From Nemertoderma westbladi (Eukaryota; Xenacoelomorpha; Nemertodermatida; Nemertodermatidae), in NCBI GenBank assembly GCA_032718475.1, contig JAUCBJ010000239.1, forward strand, positions 1-56,310: a stretch of DNA of 56,310 nucleotides, given 5' to 3'. This document shows, piece by piece, positions 33,073 through 42,848 of this stretch. The stretch's first letter is position 1. Every line of letters starts with the position of its first letter. Under the pieces are notes generated by a model. That model made no database searches. It was not told where the DNA came from and saw only the letters and a program-made list of their open reading frames with translations. Both the position numbers and the translations under genes were made by a program.

Positions 33073-33660
33073 TTGCGGCCTGGACACAAATATTAATGAG
33101 GGACACAAACATTATTGTGGGACGCAAACATTAATGAGGGACACAAAACATTAATAGGGGTCCATGGTTGCCAATGGATATTAATATGAGCGATGGTGAT
33201 GCTTGCCATCAGACGATGAGATATTAAGTGATTAACTGGAAAAAATACTACCATGGGAACGTGAGCTTCGATCAAAGTGCCGCCGTTTCGTATACATTCC
33301 ATCTTCCTAATTAGATGGAAATTAATTGAAAGCGACGTTCGGTTACGTTGTTCAGCTGCCTGTTTTGCTGCTACCCCCCCCCCCCTCACGTACCTCATTA
33401 ATGTTTGTGTCCCTCATTAATGTTTGTGTCCCTCATTAATGTTTGTGTCCATCATTAATGTTTGTGTCCCTTATTAATGTTTGTGTCCCTCATTAATGTT
33501 TGTGTCCTATATCAATGTTTATGTCCCACATTAATGTTTGTGTCCTACATCAATGTTTATGTCCCACATTAATGTTTGTCCCCCTGATTAATGTTTGTCC
33601 CACATTAATGTTTGTGGCGCTGATAAATATATGTCCCTCATTTAATGTTTGTATCCAAGT
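33073..33660. repeat. Inverted arrays of about 20-bp TTAATGTTTGTGTCCC repeats
   Basis: Roughly four units reading GGACACAAACATTAATGAGG (33073-33160) face about fourteen units reading CCTCATTAATGTTTGTGTCC (33390-33660), around a unique spacer of about 230 bp. A 12-base C run sits at the inner edge (33374-33385). The TGTTTGTGTCCC core is also the core of the foldback arms at 4740-10090. Confidence 0.85.
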
Positions 33661-33939
33661 TGCTATAAGTTACCCTAGGTTGCCGGACGTTTTGGACAAT
33701 TTGGTCAGCAACTAGCAACGTAATTTGAGTAACATTAACTTTTAGTCTCCGTTATATGAGGCATCTTTTACAGCAACAAAATTCGCGTTTACATAGAGCA
33801 ACTTGATCGGCAACCTGACATGCTCACTAAGTTGCTGATAGAGTTGCTCAAAATGTTGCCACGTACTGTAAAAAAAACAGTCTTTAATTATTCGTCATGA
33901 CGTACTGTAAGTGAACTTTACTTTAACTTTAACGTAGCT

Positions 33940-33944
33940 GTAAC
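33940..33944. repeat. Target-site duplication GTAAC, left of BEL-2
   Basis: GTAAC here and at 46372-46376 flank BEL-2. Confidence 0.9.
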
Positions 33945-35211
33945 TGTTCGCGCTTTCGAAGACCTTTAGCAGTTTAACCTGCCAAAATTTATATGTCTTT
34001 TCGTTAATTAAAACCACTTTAGCATACGACAATAATTTATGCTAATACGCAAAACATTAGCCGAAGTCAGCCCATGCGCGATCATTCACCCGATGGATCT
34101 ACACCCGGGAGACTGAATTCGGATGCTTGAATTGTATTATTACAGTGTAAGGTTGCAGTGTATACCTAATGTATTATTCGATAGATCGTTAATGATTAAT
34201 CTCTGACAGATATTATTGGCTTTCGGGAAATATTAACAGTTCCTTTAGGACGTGGCGCTTTACCTATTTAAACAGAACTAAGACTTATACTAAACGCAAC
34301 GATACTGCTGCTGATTAAAGTATAAAACGTATTCTTTAGGAAATACTTTGTTACCAATTACAATCATACACACTATTCTGCCGACAGTCAGTATATTTGA
34401 TCACACATAAAGAGAGCAGTAATTGACTCGCGTAGGGTCTGCTAAATAACATTGGATTCAATACACACCACATTAATATAAATCGCAATTGTTATATATA
34501 GCCGGTCTCTCTAACCTGTAGTGTTATCAAGAAAATTGGGAATTGGGTGATTTATCCGTATTATCCAAATAGCAATATTTCCATCAACAAATATTTACAA
34601 TTAATAACTGACGGTAAAATAACAGTACAAACCATATGATTAATGCAAAAGTATCAAGATTAGTTAATGAGTATGATTATCAAGTTAAATTAGTTCGGTA
34701 ACAGTTTATACTTTCGATAATTCAAGCAGTTCTGCAGTTCACGGTACAGCAGTATTGGTTACAAAATGCCGGTGTTTCTGGCTTAGACAGCAATAACCAC
34801 AAAAGTGACAACTCTCTCTCTCTCTCCAGTCCGAGCGAACACTCTCCATGATTTCCAGGAAAGCTACACGTCGACAGGAAAAATCGCCCTGATTGGCCCA
34901 AGCCAAACAAAGAACCACGCTGCCAATGGCTGTTTCCATGTCAGCAACCAGCTGCTAGATGTCGTAATATGAATCATCACGGCTAAGCTGTGAAAGGTGG
35001 TTTGTGTATTACAAGTTTTTGTCTTACCATGTCCGCTAAAACACGTATATAGCAGAATGATTTTTATGTCCGTTAAAACACCTGTAAAGGTACCTTGCGG
35101 GCGAGGGGAATATATATACAGTTAGAAAACCTTTTTTAGAGTATTCCAGCGCCGGGGGGGGAACTGGCCAGCCAAGGCAAACGTATCAGTTATCCCACAA
35201 AAGCTTTTACA
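33945..35211 (-). repeat. BEL-2 3' LTR (1267 bp)
   Basis: On the minus strand it starts TGTAAAAGCTTTTGTGGG and ends CGAAAGCGCGAACA. It appears identical to the 5' LTR at a constant offset of 11,160 bases. A (CT)n tract lies at about 34812-34826. Confidence 0.95.
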
Positions 35212-35222
35212 CCGCTCCCAGA
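35212..35222 (-). other. BEL-2 polypurine tract
   Basis: On the minus strand TCTGGGAGCGG directly precedes the TGTAAAAG start of the 3' LTR, the same tract as in BEL-1. Confidence 0.7.
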
Positions 35223-35288
35223 AAATGGGATTTAAGTCTATAAAATATACAAAATCACAGTTTCTAAATACAAAAATACTCTAAACAG

Positions 35289-36593
35289 TTAGTCTTTCTT
35301 GCGCGGACGGCGTTTACGCAGTTTTTTGAAGCTAGCAAGAGTCCTTTTCTCTTTGGGGCGAGCCACTTTACTAGGAGGGCTATAACTCCGGGGTGAAGGG
35401 TGCAATATGATTGCATCAGAAAGTATGGAATTGCGATCGGTATATCCGCCGGTCGAAGTACCGGGTTGATTAACATCAACGTCAGGGGAGAGGGGTCTAA
35501 TGGCTTTGAGAGCTCGTTTCAAGACAGCCGCTCTTACGGGTCCTTTACGAGTGGTCTGAACGAGGGCCGTGGGTGGACCATAGGCAGTTAGAAACTTCCT
35601 TGGTTTAATGGTTCTTTCCAACTCGCGTTCGCGGGCTTGGTACTCGTAAGGCCGTCGATATACTTCCTGTAACTCGATATGCGTGATTTCTGTTCGACAG
35701 AAGCGAATAGATAAGGATGGAACGCATAAATTCCTTCGTAAGCGCGTCCAGGATAATAGCGATGGCGCGAATCACGATGTAAATCAGCGTTCGCTTCCCA
35801 AGCTCTAATGTAACGTAGTACAATCATTTCATCTACGCTCTCTAAATCATGGTTAAAGGGACAATCAAAGCTGGCGTGTCCTTTTAATTGACAATGATGG
35901 CATTGAGTCATAAATTGAGGGCAAACCGCAAAAATGTGCAAATTATTAAATCTGCAATACGCGCAATAAATTTCCATCGCCGGTTGTTCGTGGAAATAGG
36001 AACAGCGGACGTTTGTGTCCATGGGCGTAACATGGTCTCTCGATGCGCATAACCGACAACGTTGCCGAGAAGCATAGTTGGCATGGCGATAATCGTACGC
36101 AGTGAGACACTGTGGACCTTGATACCATTCTAGGATGTAATCGTTGTCGCTGTTCCGAGCGCGATAGGCTGAATCTCCTCAGATTCTAAACATATTGGTT
36201 CGTCTTCCCAGTCTGTTACGAATATAATTTTCGTGATCTATTCTCGGTTTATCGTTACGACGCCGCTGGGTATGATATTTAAATAGAACCATTTCCCTTT
36301 CGGTGCCTACATCGTCCGTATCATGTAAATCGATAGGATGGCCGGTAGTTAAGAAGTCCATATACGTACCATTACGATGCGTATAGCGAGCGGTTAATTT
36401 TCGATAGTCCAATTCACGCGTAAGTTGCTCTTGGGACATCGGCGGTTCGATATCGTTAATCGATAAATAAACGACCATCGTCCTCCGTAATAGTCGGATC
36501 GGCTTCACCGCGTATCAAGCTATCCACAAACGCTTGTAAAGGTAGAGTATATCGCTCCCTGATACCAAGGTCATCTTCTATCAATTCCGTCAT
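35289..36593 (-). pseudogene. BEL-2 ORF2, CCHC zinc-knuckle protein of unknown role, broken
   Basis: The start codon is at 36593. The first part matches BEL-1 ORF2 (PPMSQEQLTRELDYRKLTAR, HRNGTYMDFLTTGHPIDLHD). A 16-bp insertion relative to BEL-1 near 36455 shifts the frame, an in-frame TGA lies at 36179-36181, and a further one-base shift occurs near 35695. The middle has three Cys/His clusters: CRLCASRDH, CAYCRFNNLHIFAVC, and CHHCQLKGHASFDC, which is an exact CX2CX4HX4C zinc knuckle. The end is basic (KRTLASFKKLRKRRPRKKD) and shared with BEL-1. No membrane segment is present. The zinc knuckle points to RNA or DNA binding, as in a second nucleocapsid-like protein; the actual role is unknown. 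Confidence 0.75.
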
Positions 36594-38207
36594 ATCTGTT
36601 ATCTGAGTTTATTAATATCAATATGAGTTAATATTTTAGGCAAGCGGGCGTGGCTGCCTACTAGGCTTTGCCCCCGGACAGTGGGTTTCTCAGCGCCGAT
36701 GTACCGCTGTCGCAGTGTTTACGCCAACATGTAGCAATAGCACGACAACGATAACCGGCACAAGTCCCACCACTGTCCGTCCCAAAAGCTTGAATCCACT
36801 TGAGGTTATCTCGGTAGAGTTAGGGCTATTTTACAATTGCGATTAGCTACTGTAAACACACTTTAGTAGTAACATTCACCTATAAACGCACAAATTCCAT
36901 ACAATCATTACTTACTACACACATGCATGCCATTTGTCCGTTAGTCAGTGTCTTCCAGAATGTCACGTTATTACTATGTATCCTTGGATGCTAATAGTGC
37001 GCTATGTATACTCTTATGCTACGCAATGGGGCAAGCCTTTTATTGTTCTTTAACTTGCTTCTAATTCTAGCGTGGGTGTTGCCATGGTGACATTATGGAA
37101 AACTAGCGGTAGAATTAGGGCAATCCTCATGCATACAGATCTGGGATGTTATTTAATAGTAATTCTTTAATTGTCAATATCCTCTTTATGCATGATTTTA
37201 TAAATTTTATCGGCTATTGACTATATGCTGGAGATTCTCACACTCTAATACACTCAATATGAATCTCCGCTCCCATGATCTATTAATTACTGGAATTTTG
37301 GGAATGTTATAAATTGCACAAAATGACAATTTATGAAATTCATTTAAATATGAATTTAATTTATTCCCGTGAATTTTATTATTTGATGTTAAATTGACAT
37401 AAATTTTATTCCAGAGCATATCTGGGGACTCAGGATCCTTAATTCTGTAAAATTTGTCTTTCAAGAGTATCGGTAAGTGCTACGATATCTTAATCGACTA
37501 GAATTGTTAACGGATCTGAATTTTACAGATTTTAATAAATATTAAATTAATATTTAGGATGGGCACCAATTTATTCCAGAACTTGTCTGGGGACGTTAAC
37601 CACTGATTCTAGAATTTGTCTTTCAAGTATATCGGTGGGTGCCACGATATCTTAATCGACTAGAATTACAGATGGTCAAAAGTTTAACAGATTTATTTGC
37701 GATTGACGCTACTGTTAGAGGGACATCACGCTACTATATGTATTATTTGTTATAAGGTAGAAGAGCAATATCGCACGAAGCAATGTCAGTGTGAAGAGGC
37801 AAGTCGTTTCCAAGGTCTACCCAGAGCTTGGTTTAGCCGAGACACGAGGATCTGAACTTTGCATTCCTAATACTCTGCCTACCAATAATACTTAAATATA
37901 GTAGTGGCTTTATTGTACTTTAAGAAGTACTGACATGTCATCTTACTATAGTCTCGCATTTATAATATAATACGGACAGTAAGGAAAGAGAAAAGAATTA
38001 TTTCTCGCCGTCGCACTAGATATATTATGTAATTACGTAATAAACACTAATATATTGCACTAATCTACTAAATAATCTAAATAACATTCCACTAAATAAA
38101 ATTAAATAAAACGATTATAATAAAGTACACAATAATCCATACCTAAATATAAAATAATAATAAAAAAAATATAAAATAATATAGTCACACACCCACTCCA
38201 TATATAA
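36594..38207 (-). other. BEL-2 inter-ORF region
   Basis: Homologous to 27048-28779 of BEL-1 in the opposite orientation, with the same repeated motif (ATATCTTAATCGACTAGAAT at about 37485 and 37655 on the plus strand). No supported reading frame. Conservation of a long non-coding spacer in both copies suggests it belongs to the family and is not a chance insertion. Confidence 0.6.
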
Positions 38208-41200
38208 TTACGTTATGGAGTCCCTAGATCTTTGTCGAATTAGGGAAGTGGTCGTAGGAAGAGTATCCTGCCTTCCATGGTTTCCGGACAGTTTTCGGTC
38301 TCTTTCCAGTAAACCTAAGCGACCAGCTGGGCGATTAGGCTGTCGTGTTACTTCCGCCGCTCCCTTGGCCTGTCTAATCTCCTCAGTGGTAAGATGAGGA
38401 GGCCATTCATCTTCTTCTTTACTTAGGGAGTCGGGTCCACCTAACCAGCCGGGAGTATCTATCCGTTCTTGAGGAGTTGCTCTTCTGGAATCGATGTCGG
38501 CTGGATTAATCGTCCCAAGACAATGTCTCCATTGATCTACATTGGAGTTAATATCGTCATTATCTGAGGAGTATGGTGTTCCCTCAGTTGGATCGTCCAC
38601 ATCACTGCTCTCCACTTCCCCCTTTACTTGGTATACCTGTTGTTGAGGTAATCTCTCTTTGAGAGTTCTACGGGAAGGGCCAGTGAAGTACCAACCTACT
38701 CTAGTTCTTACCGCATAGGTTTGTAGTGGCTGTGGTTGAGCAGGCCGTTTCTCTAATGGCTCGAGCGCCTCATGCGCGTTTTGGCCGATAAGTATTTGCA
38801 CTCCAGGATAATCTGTCTGGAATCGAGGTATCTTAAGATGTTGGACGCTCTCATCTTCGTCCCAATTATAAAGGTCTGCTTGAGTAGTAGCAAAGTTCTT
38901 TATAGCCACCATTTTTACTGACCTTACACCTTGTGTTCCTAACTTATCCTGGGGGGTGGACAACACACCTACATAGTAATCTGCCGTCAGGGTAGATTTC
39001 CAAACCTGCATAATTCCTGACATATTCAATTTAGTCCGGAACTTGGGTTGTCCAGCAAAGATATCTTCGGCTAGTTCTTGATCGATGAATGTTCCTGTGC
39101 TGCCGGAGTCAAGTAGGGCGTTCACTATGTAACTCTTGTTGGGACCATGAACTCGAACTTGCACTACAGGAAATTCTCTTATTCCTATGTTGGAAGTTGG
39201 AACTTTCCAAGATGGTTGTTTGTCAAAAGGAGTTGGAGTAAACTCGTCAGTGTCCTTTTCATCCGTAAGTGCTCGATACACTGTGGTATTTATTAGATAA
39301 CAGGATTCGTTGGCATCGGAGAATTCGTCTGTATAGAATCCTTCCCACTCAGAACCTTGGTCAGTGTCGTTCACATCACTGAATTGGACATGTAATTCGG
39401 GCTCACTTACCTGACTCGGGTTGTCTCGTTCGAACTCACTGTGTAACAAAATGTGATGTTTCGCGCCACACTTTGCACACTTTGCGTCGGAGTAACAGGT
39501 TCGCCGTTGGTGTCCTGATCTGAGGCAATTATAGCATAACCGCTTATTCCACAGGACTGTACGTCTGTCTACAGGGGATTTCTTTAGAAATTCAGCACAC
39601 GCACTCAAACGGTGAGGCCCGTCGCACAGCGCACATTTTGGTTTGATGTTACTTACTTTCACTTGCGTAGTTTGCTGCACTCTCGTTCTTTCTTCTGGCT
39701 TTCTCCCGCGCGTTCTGTTGGGAGACTGAGGAGGGGTCTTAGCAACTTGTTCTCTCCTATTATTGGTTCGAGCTTTGTATTTACTTACGTCCTGGGAGGT
39801 TTTGTCAATATAATAAGACCGTTCGGTGTCTTTCCCGCTGTCTTCGTCTTGGGAAACTTGGCTTTCGCCGTCATCAGTGTAACACACTGGTGTTACTCTT
39901 CTCCTGGAAGTGGGTTTCTCACTTACCTTATTTTCTGATGTTTTCTCTCTGGCTTGCTTGATGAGTTGTAGTCTGACTTCACCATCCAAGAACGACATGA
40001 GATCAGCCATGGTAGGGCTTCGTCGTTGTTGGTCATTCATGTACAACACCTTCTTGTCCCAGCGTGTACATACTCCACCCTTTGGTAAAGTAGAGACTAC
40101 GGCTCCAATAACCATGGAACTCTGGTATTCGTGCGACTTACCTAACCAGTCCAGTTGTCTACAGATCTCTTGTATTTCATCTGAAAATTCTATAATCCCA
40201 CTACTAAGGAAATGTCGGGGGGCTACCAATTTTGTATACAGATACTTAGCGATGTTGTCTTTATTACCATACCTGATGTTTAATGTATCCCAAACTTGTC
40301 TTAATCCATCTGGATGTCCAATAAACTTTAACGCCATTGACTTGGGGGGTCCTTCCAAACACTTGATGAGGAATCTAAGTTTCTCTCCATTAGATAGTAC
40401 AGAGTTCTGTATGCTATCTTTGTAATATTCGTTGAAAGGTAACCATTTCATCTCATCCCCATTGAATTTGACGATCTCTCCCACTTTGACCGCTTGGCGG
40501 GCTTCTGTTCTAGCCATCTGACGCGTAAAGCTTTCTTGGGCCATCGTGTTATTTAATATCGAATTATCGGTATCCAAATTTCTCGGATCATTATCAGGTC
40601 TATAGGGAATATCATTAATAACAGGTCTATAATCACCCTTAATAGGGTTTGCTATAGGAGTTTCAACTTCACTAGCAGTATAGATGCGTGTAGGCTCCAC
40701 ACCTTGCGCATGTAATACTTCAGACCTAACGGGTTGACACAATGTTACAGGAGGCATTGGTATGCCTTTTTGTATATTGACTAATTTGTCGCGTTCTAGC
40801 GCGATACTTTGCTGCACTTCTTGCAACTCTGCTCTACCTTCCCTCACTGTTCCCTTAAGTTGGTGGACAGTCTCCTGCATCTGTCCTAGCAGGAGATTCA
40901 TCCCCCGCCGTCCCTCTTCCACCCACTCAACCGCCGAAGCGGGAGTCGCCAACATAGTAGCGGGCTGACGCGGGACGACGGGAGACAAATTATTGATTTC
41001 TCTCTCTGCTATCTGGACAGGGGTATTTGCATGGACTGTTCCACCGGGTACAGGCAGTGTAGTGCTATGTAAAGGGAATTTAGAGTTAAGCTCTGGAAGT
41101 GTAGGGGTCTCTAGCACAGAAGTGACTTTGGGAACTACAGGCCTAATTATTTCAGGTTCATCGACTATAGTAGGGAGTCTTTTGACCTGGATAAATTGTT

Positions 41201-42848
41201 CTATGGGTCCTGCACTACCTAAATCCGTGCTAGTTAGCTGTCTTTTAACAGCTGGGGGCAAATCAGGCAATTTGCGACGGTAATAGGTTTTTCTACGCCT
41301 ACTTAGATGGGATCTATTTCCTCCGCCTTCAGGGTCGGTAGTATCGCCTTCCTCCGAGGATGTGTACCCCTGGCGCTTGGGAGTAGATTTTCTCATCATC
41401 TGCATTTGATTAGCAGTGAACTGTTTATTTATACTGTCTTGTGTCTCTTGCAGATTTTCCAACTCCAGTTGGGTAGTCTGCTCAGATGCTCTCCTTTCTA
41501 CTTCTGCCACTGCCTTCGCTGCCTTTCTTTCGGCTTCTGCTTCCGCCGCCTTTTTCTTTCTTTCGGCTTCTGCTTCTTTTCTTTCGGCTTCTGCTTCCGC
41601 TGCTCTTGCCTTTCTTTCGGCTTCTGCTTCTGCCATAACTGCCGCCATATCCGCCGCCTTTTGTTCCTCTATCCTTCTTTTCTTTATTTGTTCTTCTCGG
41701 ACTCTAGTGAGGCGGAGTTTTTCATCACATTCAGCTTGGTTTGCGGCTAACATTTCGGCATCGATCGCGTCCAATATAAGCTTGGTTCCTTCACTATTAG
41801 GGGAAAGTCCATGTAACCGTCTCCTCAACTCTTCGTCTCCTAGGAATCGCTGATAGTCGGACAAATAAATGTCGATAGCGTCTCTAGTTCGAGGTTTCTC
41901 GGCGGCCTCTTCGCTTTCCTCTTGAGCAAGGGTGACATCAGTTTGTTCATTGACATCAGTTGGTTCCTCATAGATTGATCTCTCAGCCAGCTGAGATTTC
42001 CACTGGGCTGTTTCCTGTACTTTGCGATCTACTCGATGTAGCCAAGTTTTGACAGCAACCTGCAGCGACGTGTCCTGTCTTCTTTTGGAAGTTTCCTCAA
42101 AGGCTGAGAGGATTAGTCGAATGCGTAGGGTTCTTTCGCGTATTTGATATAGCAGTTCTTCCTGCTCTTGAGGTCCGTGAGGTTGTCGAAACAGCTGCCC
42201 TTCCAATCGCTCCAAGGATTCGAAGAATCCCTGCACATATCCTGCTGCCGACCTCTTCCAAACAGCTGGATCCATTGTATCTTGAGCCACTCCCATCCTG
42301 TGTATATCTTCCCAAGTAGCCTCAGACAGGTCCAACGGGAGTCCGAGTCCGGGAAAGTTCCATTGTGATTCAACAATAGATATCAATTCTTCCCTGGCGT
42401 ATCCCGCGTAATCATCTTGGGTCGCTTGCTTATTCTTCGCCCAGTCGGCTTGATGTTCTTCCACCGCAATGAGTATAGTAGTCAGCACTGTAGCAGGAAG
42501 AGTAAGAAGGGGGTCTGAGTAGACTGTATCAGCCATCTGCACTCCATGTTCGGGAGTCAACTCTACAGTGTCCGAACTGCTGGAGCTATCTGGTCTCTGG
42601 GAAGTAGGTTCTTGACCAAGATGTTGCTGCGATAGGACAGCTGCCTCTTGGTCCCGTTTTACCTGTGCCCGAGTGCCTATGATGGACCTATGGTGGACTA
42701 GCCTAGGGTCTGATACTACTGGAGGGATGACCTTTTTTACAGTAGGAGGTGAGCCGAACTTCTCTATTATTCGCTCCACTCTCCTATCTGAATCACAGAT
42801 AGTGGTCTCGATCAGACTGTCCGACAGGTTTTGCTGAGTGTCAGACAT
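38208..42848 (-). CDS. BEL-2 Gag-protease polyprotein (1546 residues), no RT or integrase
   Basis: The frame is intact from ATG 42848 to the stop at 38208. Residues 1-340 form an N-terminal Gag region without clear relatives. An E/A/R/K-rich coiled coil lies at about 395-470. A DUF1759-like Gag segment lies at about 775-905 (KFNGDEMKWLPFNEYYKDSI, GHPDGLRQVWDTLN). Cys/His knuckles lie at about 1072-1136 (CALCDGPHRLSAC, CYNCLRSGH, CAKCGAKHH). A DUF1758-type aspartic protease has the DSG active site at 1247-1249 and the downstream VQILIGQNAHEALEPLE. At about residue 1435 the protein jumps to the end of RNase H (INPADIDSRRATPQ, GPDSLSKEEDEWPPHL) and then to an integrase C-terminal scrap (RPAGRLGLLE). 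Reverse transcriptase and the integrase core are absent. It would make particles and protease, but it needs another element's polymerase and integrase. Confidence 0.92.
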   Translation of the reverse strand: MSDTQQNLSDSLIETTICDSDRRVERIIEKFGSPPTVKKVIPPVVSDPRLVHHRSIIGTRAQVKRDQEAAVLSQQHLGQEPTSQRPDSSSSSDTVELTPEHGVQMADTVYSDPLLTLPATVLTTILIAVEEHQADWAKNKQATQDDYAGYAREELISIVESQWNFPGLGLPLDLSEATWEDIHRMGVAQDTMDPAVWKRSAAGYVQGFFESLERLEGQLFRQPHGPQEQEELLYQIRERTLRIRLILSAFEETSKRRQDTSLQVAVKTWLHRVDRKVQETAQWKSQLAERSIYEEPTDVNEQTDVTLAQEESEEAAEKPRTRDAIDIYLSDYQRFLGDEELRRRLHGLSPNSEGTKLILDAIDAEMLAANQAECDEKLRLTRVREEQIKKRRIEEQKAADMAAVMAEAEAERKARAAEAEAERKEAEAERKKKAAEAEAERKAAKAVAEVERRASEQTTQLELENLQETQDSINKQFTANQMQMMRKSTPKRQGYTSSEEGDTTDPEGGGNRSHLSRRRKTYYRRKLPDLPPAVKRQLTSTDLGSAGPIEQFIQVKRLPTIVDEPEIIRPVVPKVTSVLETPTLPELNSKFPLHSTTLPVPGGTVHANTPVQIAEREINNLSPVVPRQPATMLATPASAVEWVEEGRRGMNLLLGQMQETVHQLKGTVREGRAELQEVQQSIALERDKLVNIQKGIPMPPVTLCQPVRSEVLHAQGVEPTRIYTASEVETPIANPIKGDYRPVINDIPYRPDNDPRNLDTDNSILNNTMAQESFTRQMARTEARQAVKVGEIVKFNGDEMKWLPFNEYYKDSIQNSVLSNGEKLRFLIKCLEGPPKSMALKFIGHPDGLRQVWDTLNIRYGNKDNIAKYLYTKLVAPRHFLSSGIIEFSDEIQEICRQLDWLGKSHEYQSSMVIGAVVSTLPKGGVCTRWDKKVLYMNDQQRRSPTMADLMSFLDGEVRLQLIKQAREKTSENKVSEKPTSRRRVTPVCYTDDGESQVSQDEDSGKDTERSYYIDKTSQDVSKYKARTNNRREQVAKTPPQSPNRTRGRKPEERTRVQQTTQVKVSNIKPKCALCDGPHRLSACAEFLKKSPVDRRTVLWNKRLCYNCLRSGHQRRTCYSDAKCAKCGAKHHILLHSEFERDNPSQVSEPELHVQFSDVNDTDQGSEWEGFYTDEFSDANESCYLINTTVYRALTDEKDTDEFTPTPFDKQPSWKVPTSNIGIREFPVVQVRVHGPNKSYIVNALLDSGSTGTFIDQELAEDIFAGQPKFRTKLNMSGIMQVWKSTLTADYYVGVLSTPQDKLGTQGVRSVKMVAIKNFATTQADLYNWDEDESVQHLKIPRFQTDYPGVQILIGQNAHEALEPLEKRPAQPQPLQTYAVRTRVGWYFTGPSRRTLKERLPQQQVYQVKGEVESSDVDDPTEGTPYSSDNDDINSNVDQWRHCLGTINPADIDSRRATPQERIDTPGWLGGPDSLSKEEDEWPPHLTTEEIRQAKGAAEVTRQPNRPAGRLGLLERDRKLSGNHGRQDTLPTTTSLIRQRSRDSIT

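Noticed and set aside
33500-33715. 71-residue frame with repeated INVCPTLMF-type words
   Set aside because: Encoded by the TTAATGTTTGTGTCCC tandem array; repeat artefact.
34739-34939. Small frames inside the BEL-2 LTRs (34722-34939 and the identical 45882-46099)
   Set aside because: They occur only because the LTR is duplicated. No domain, and LTR coding is not expected for this family.
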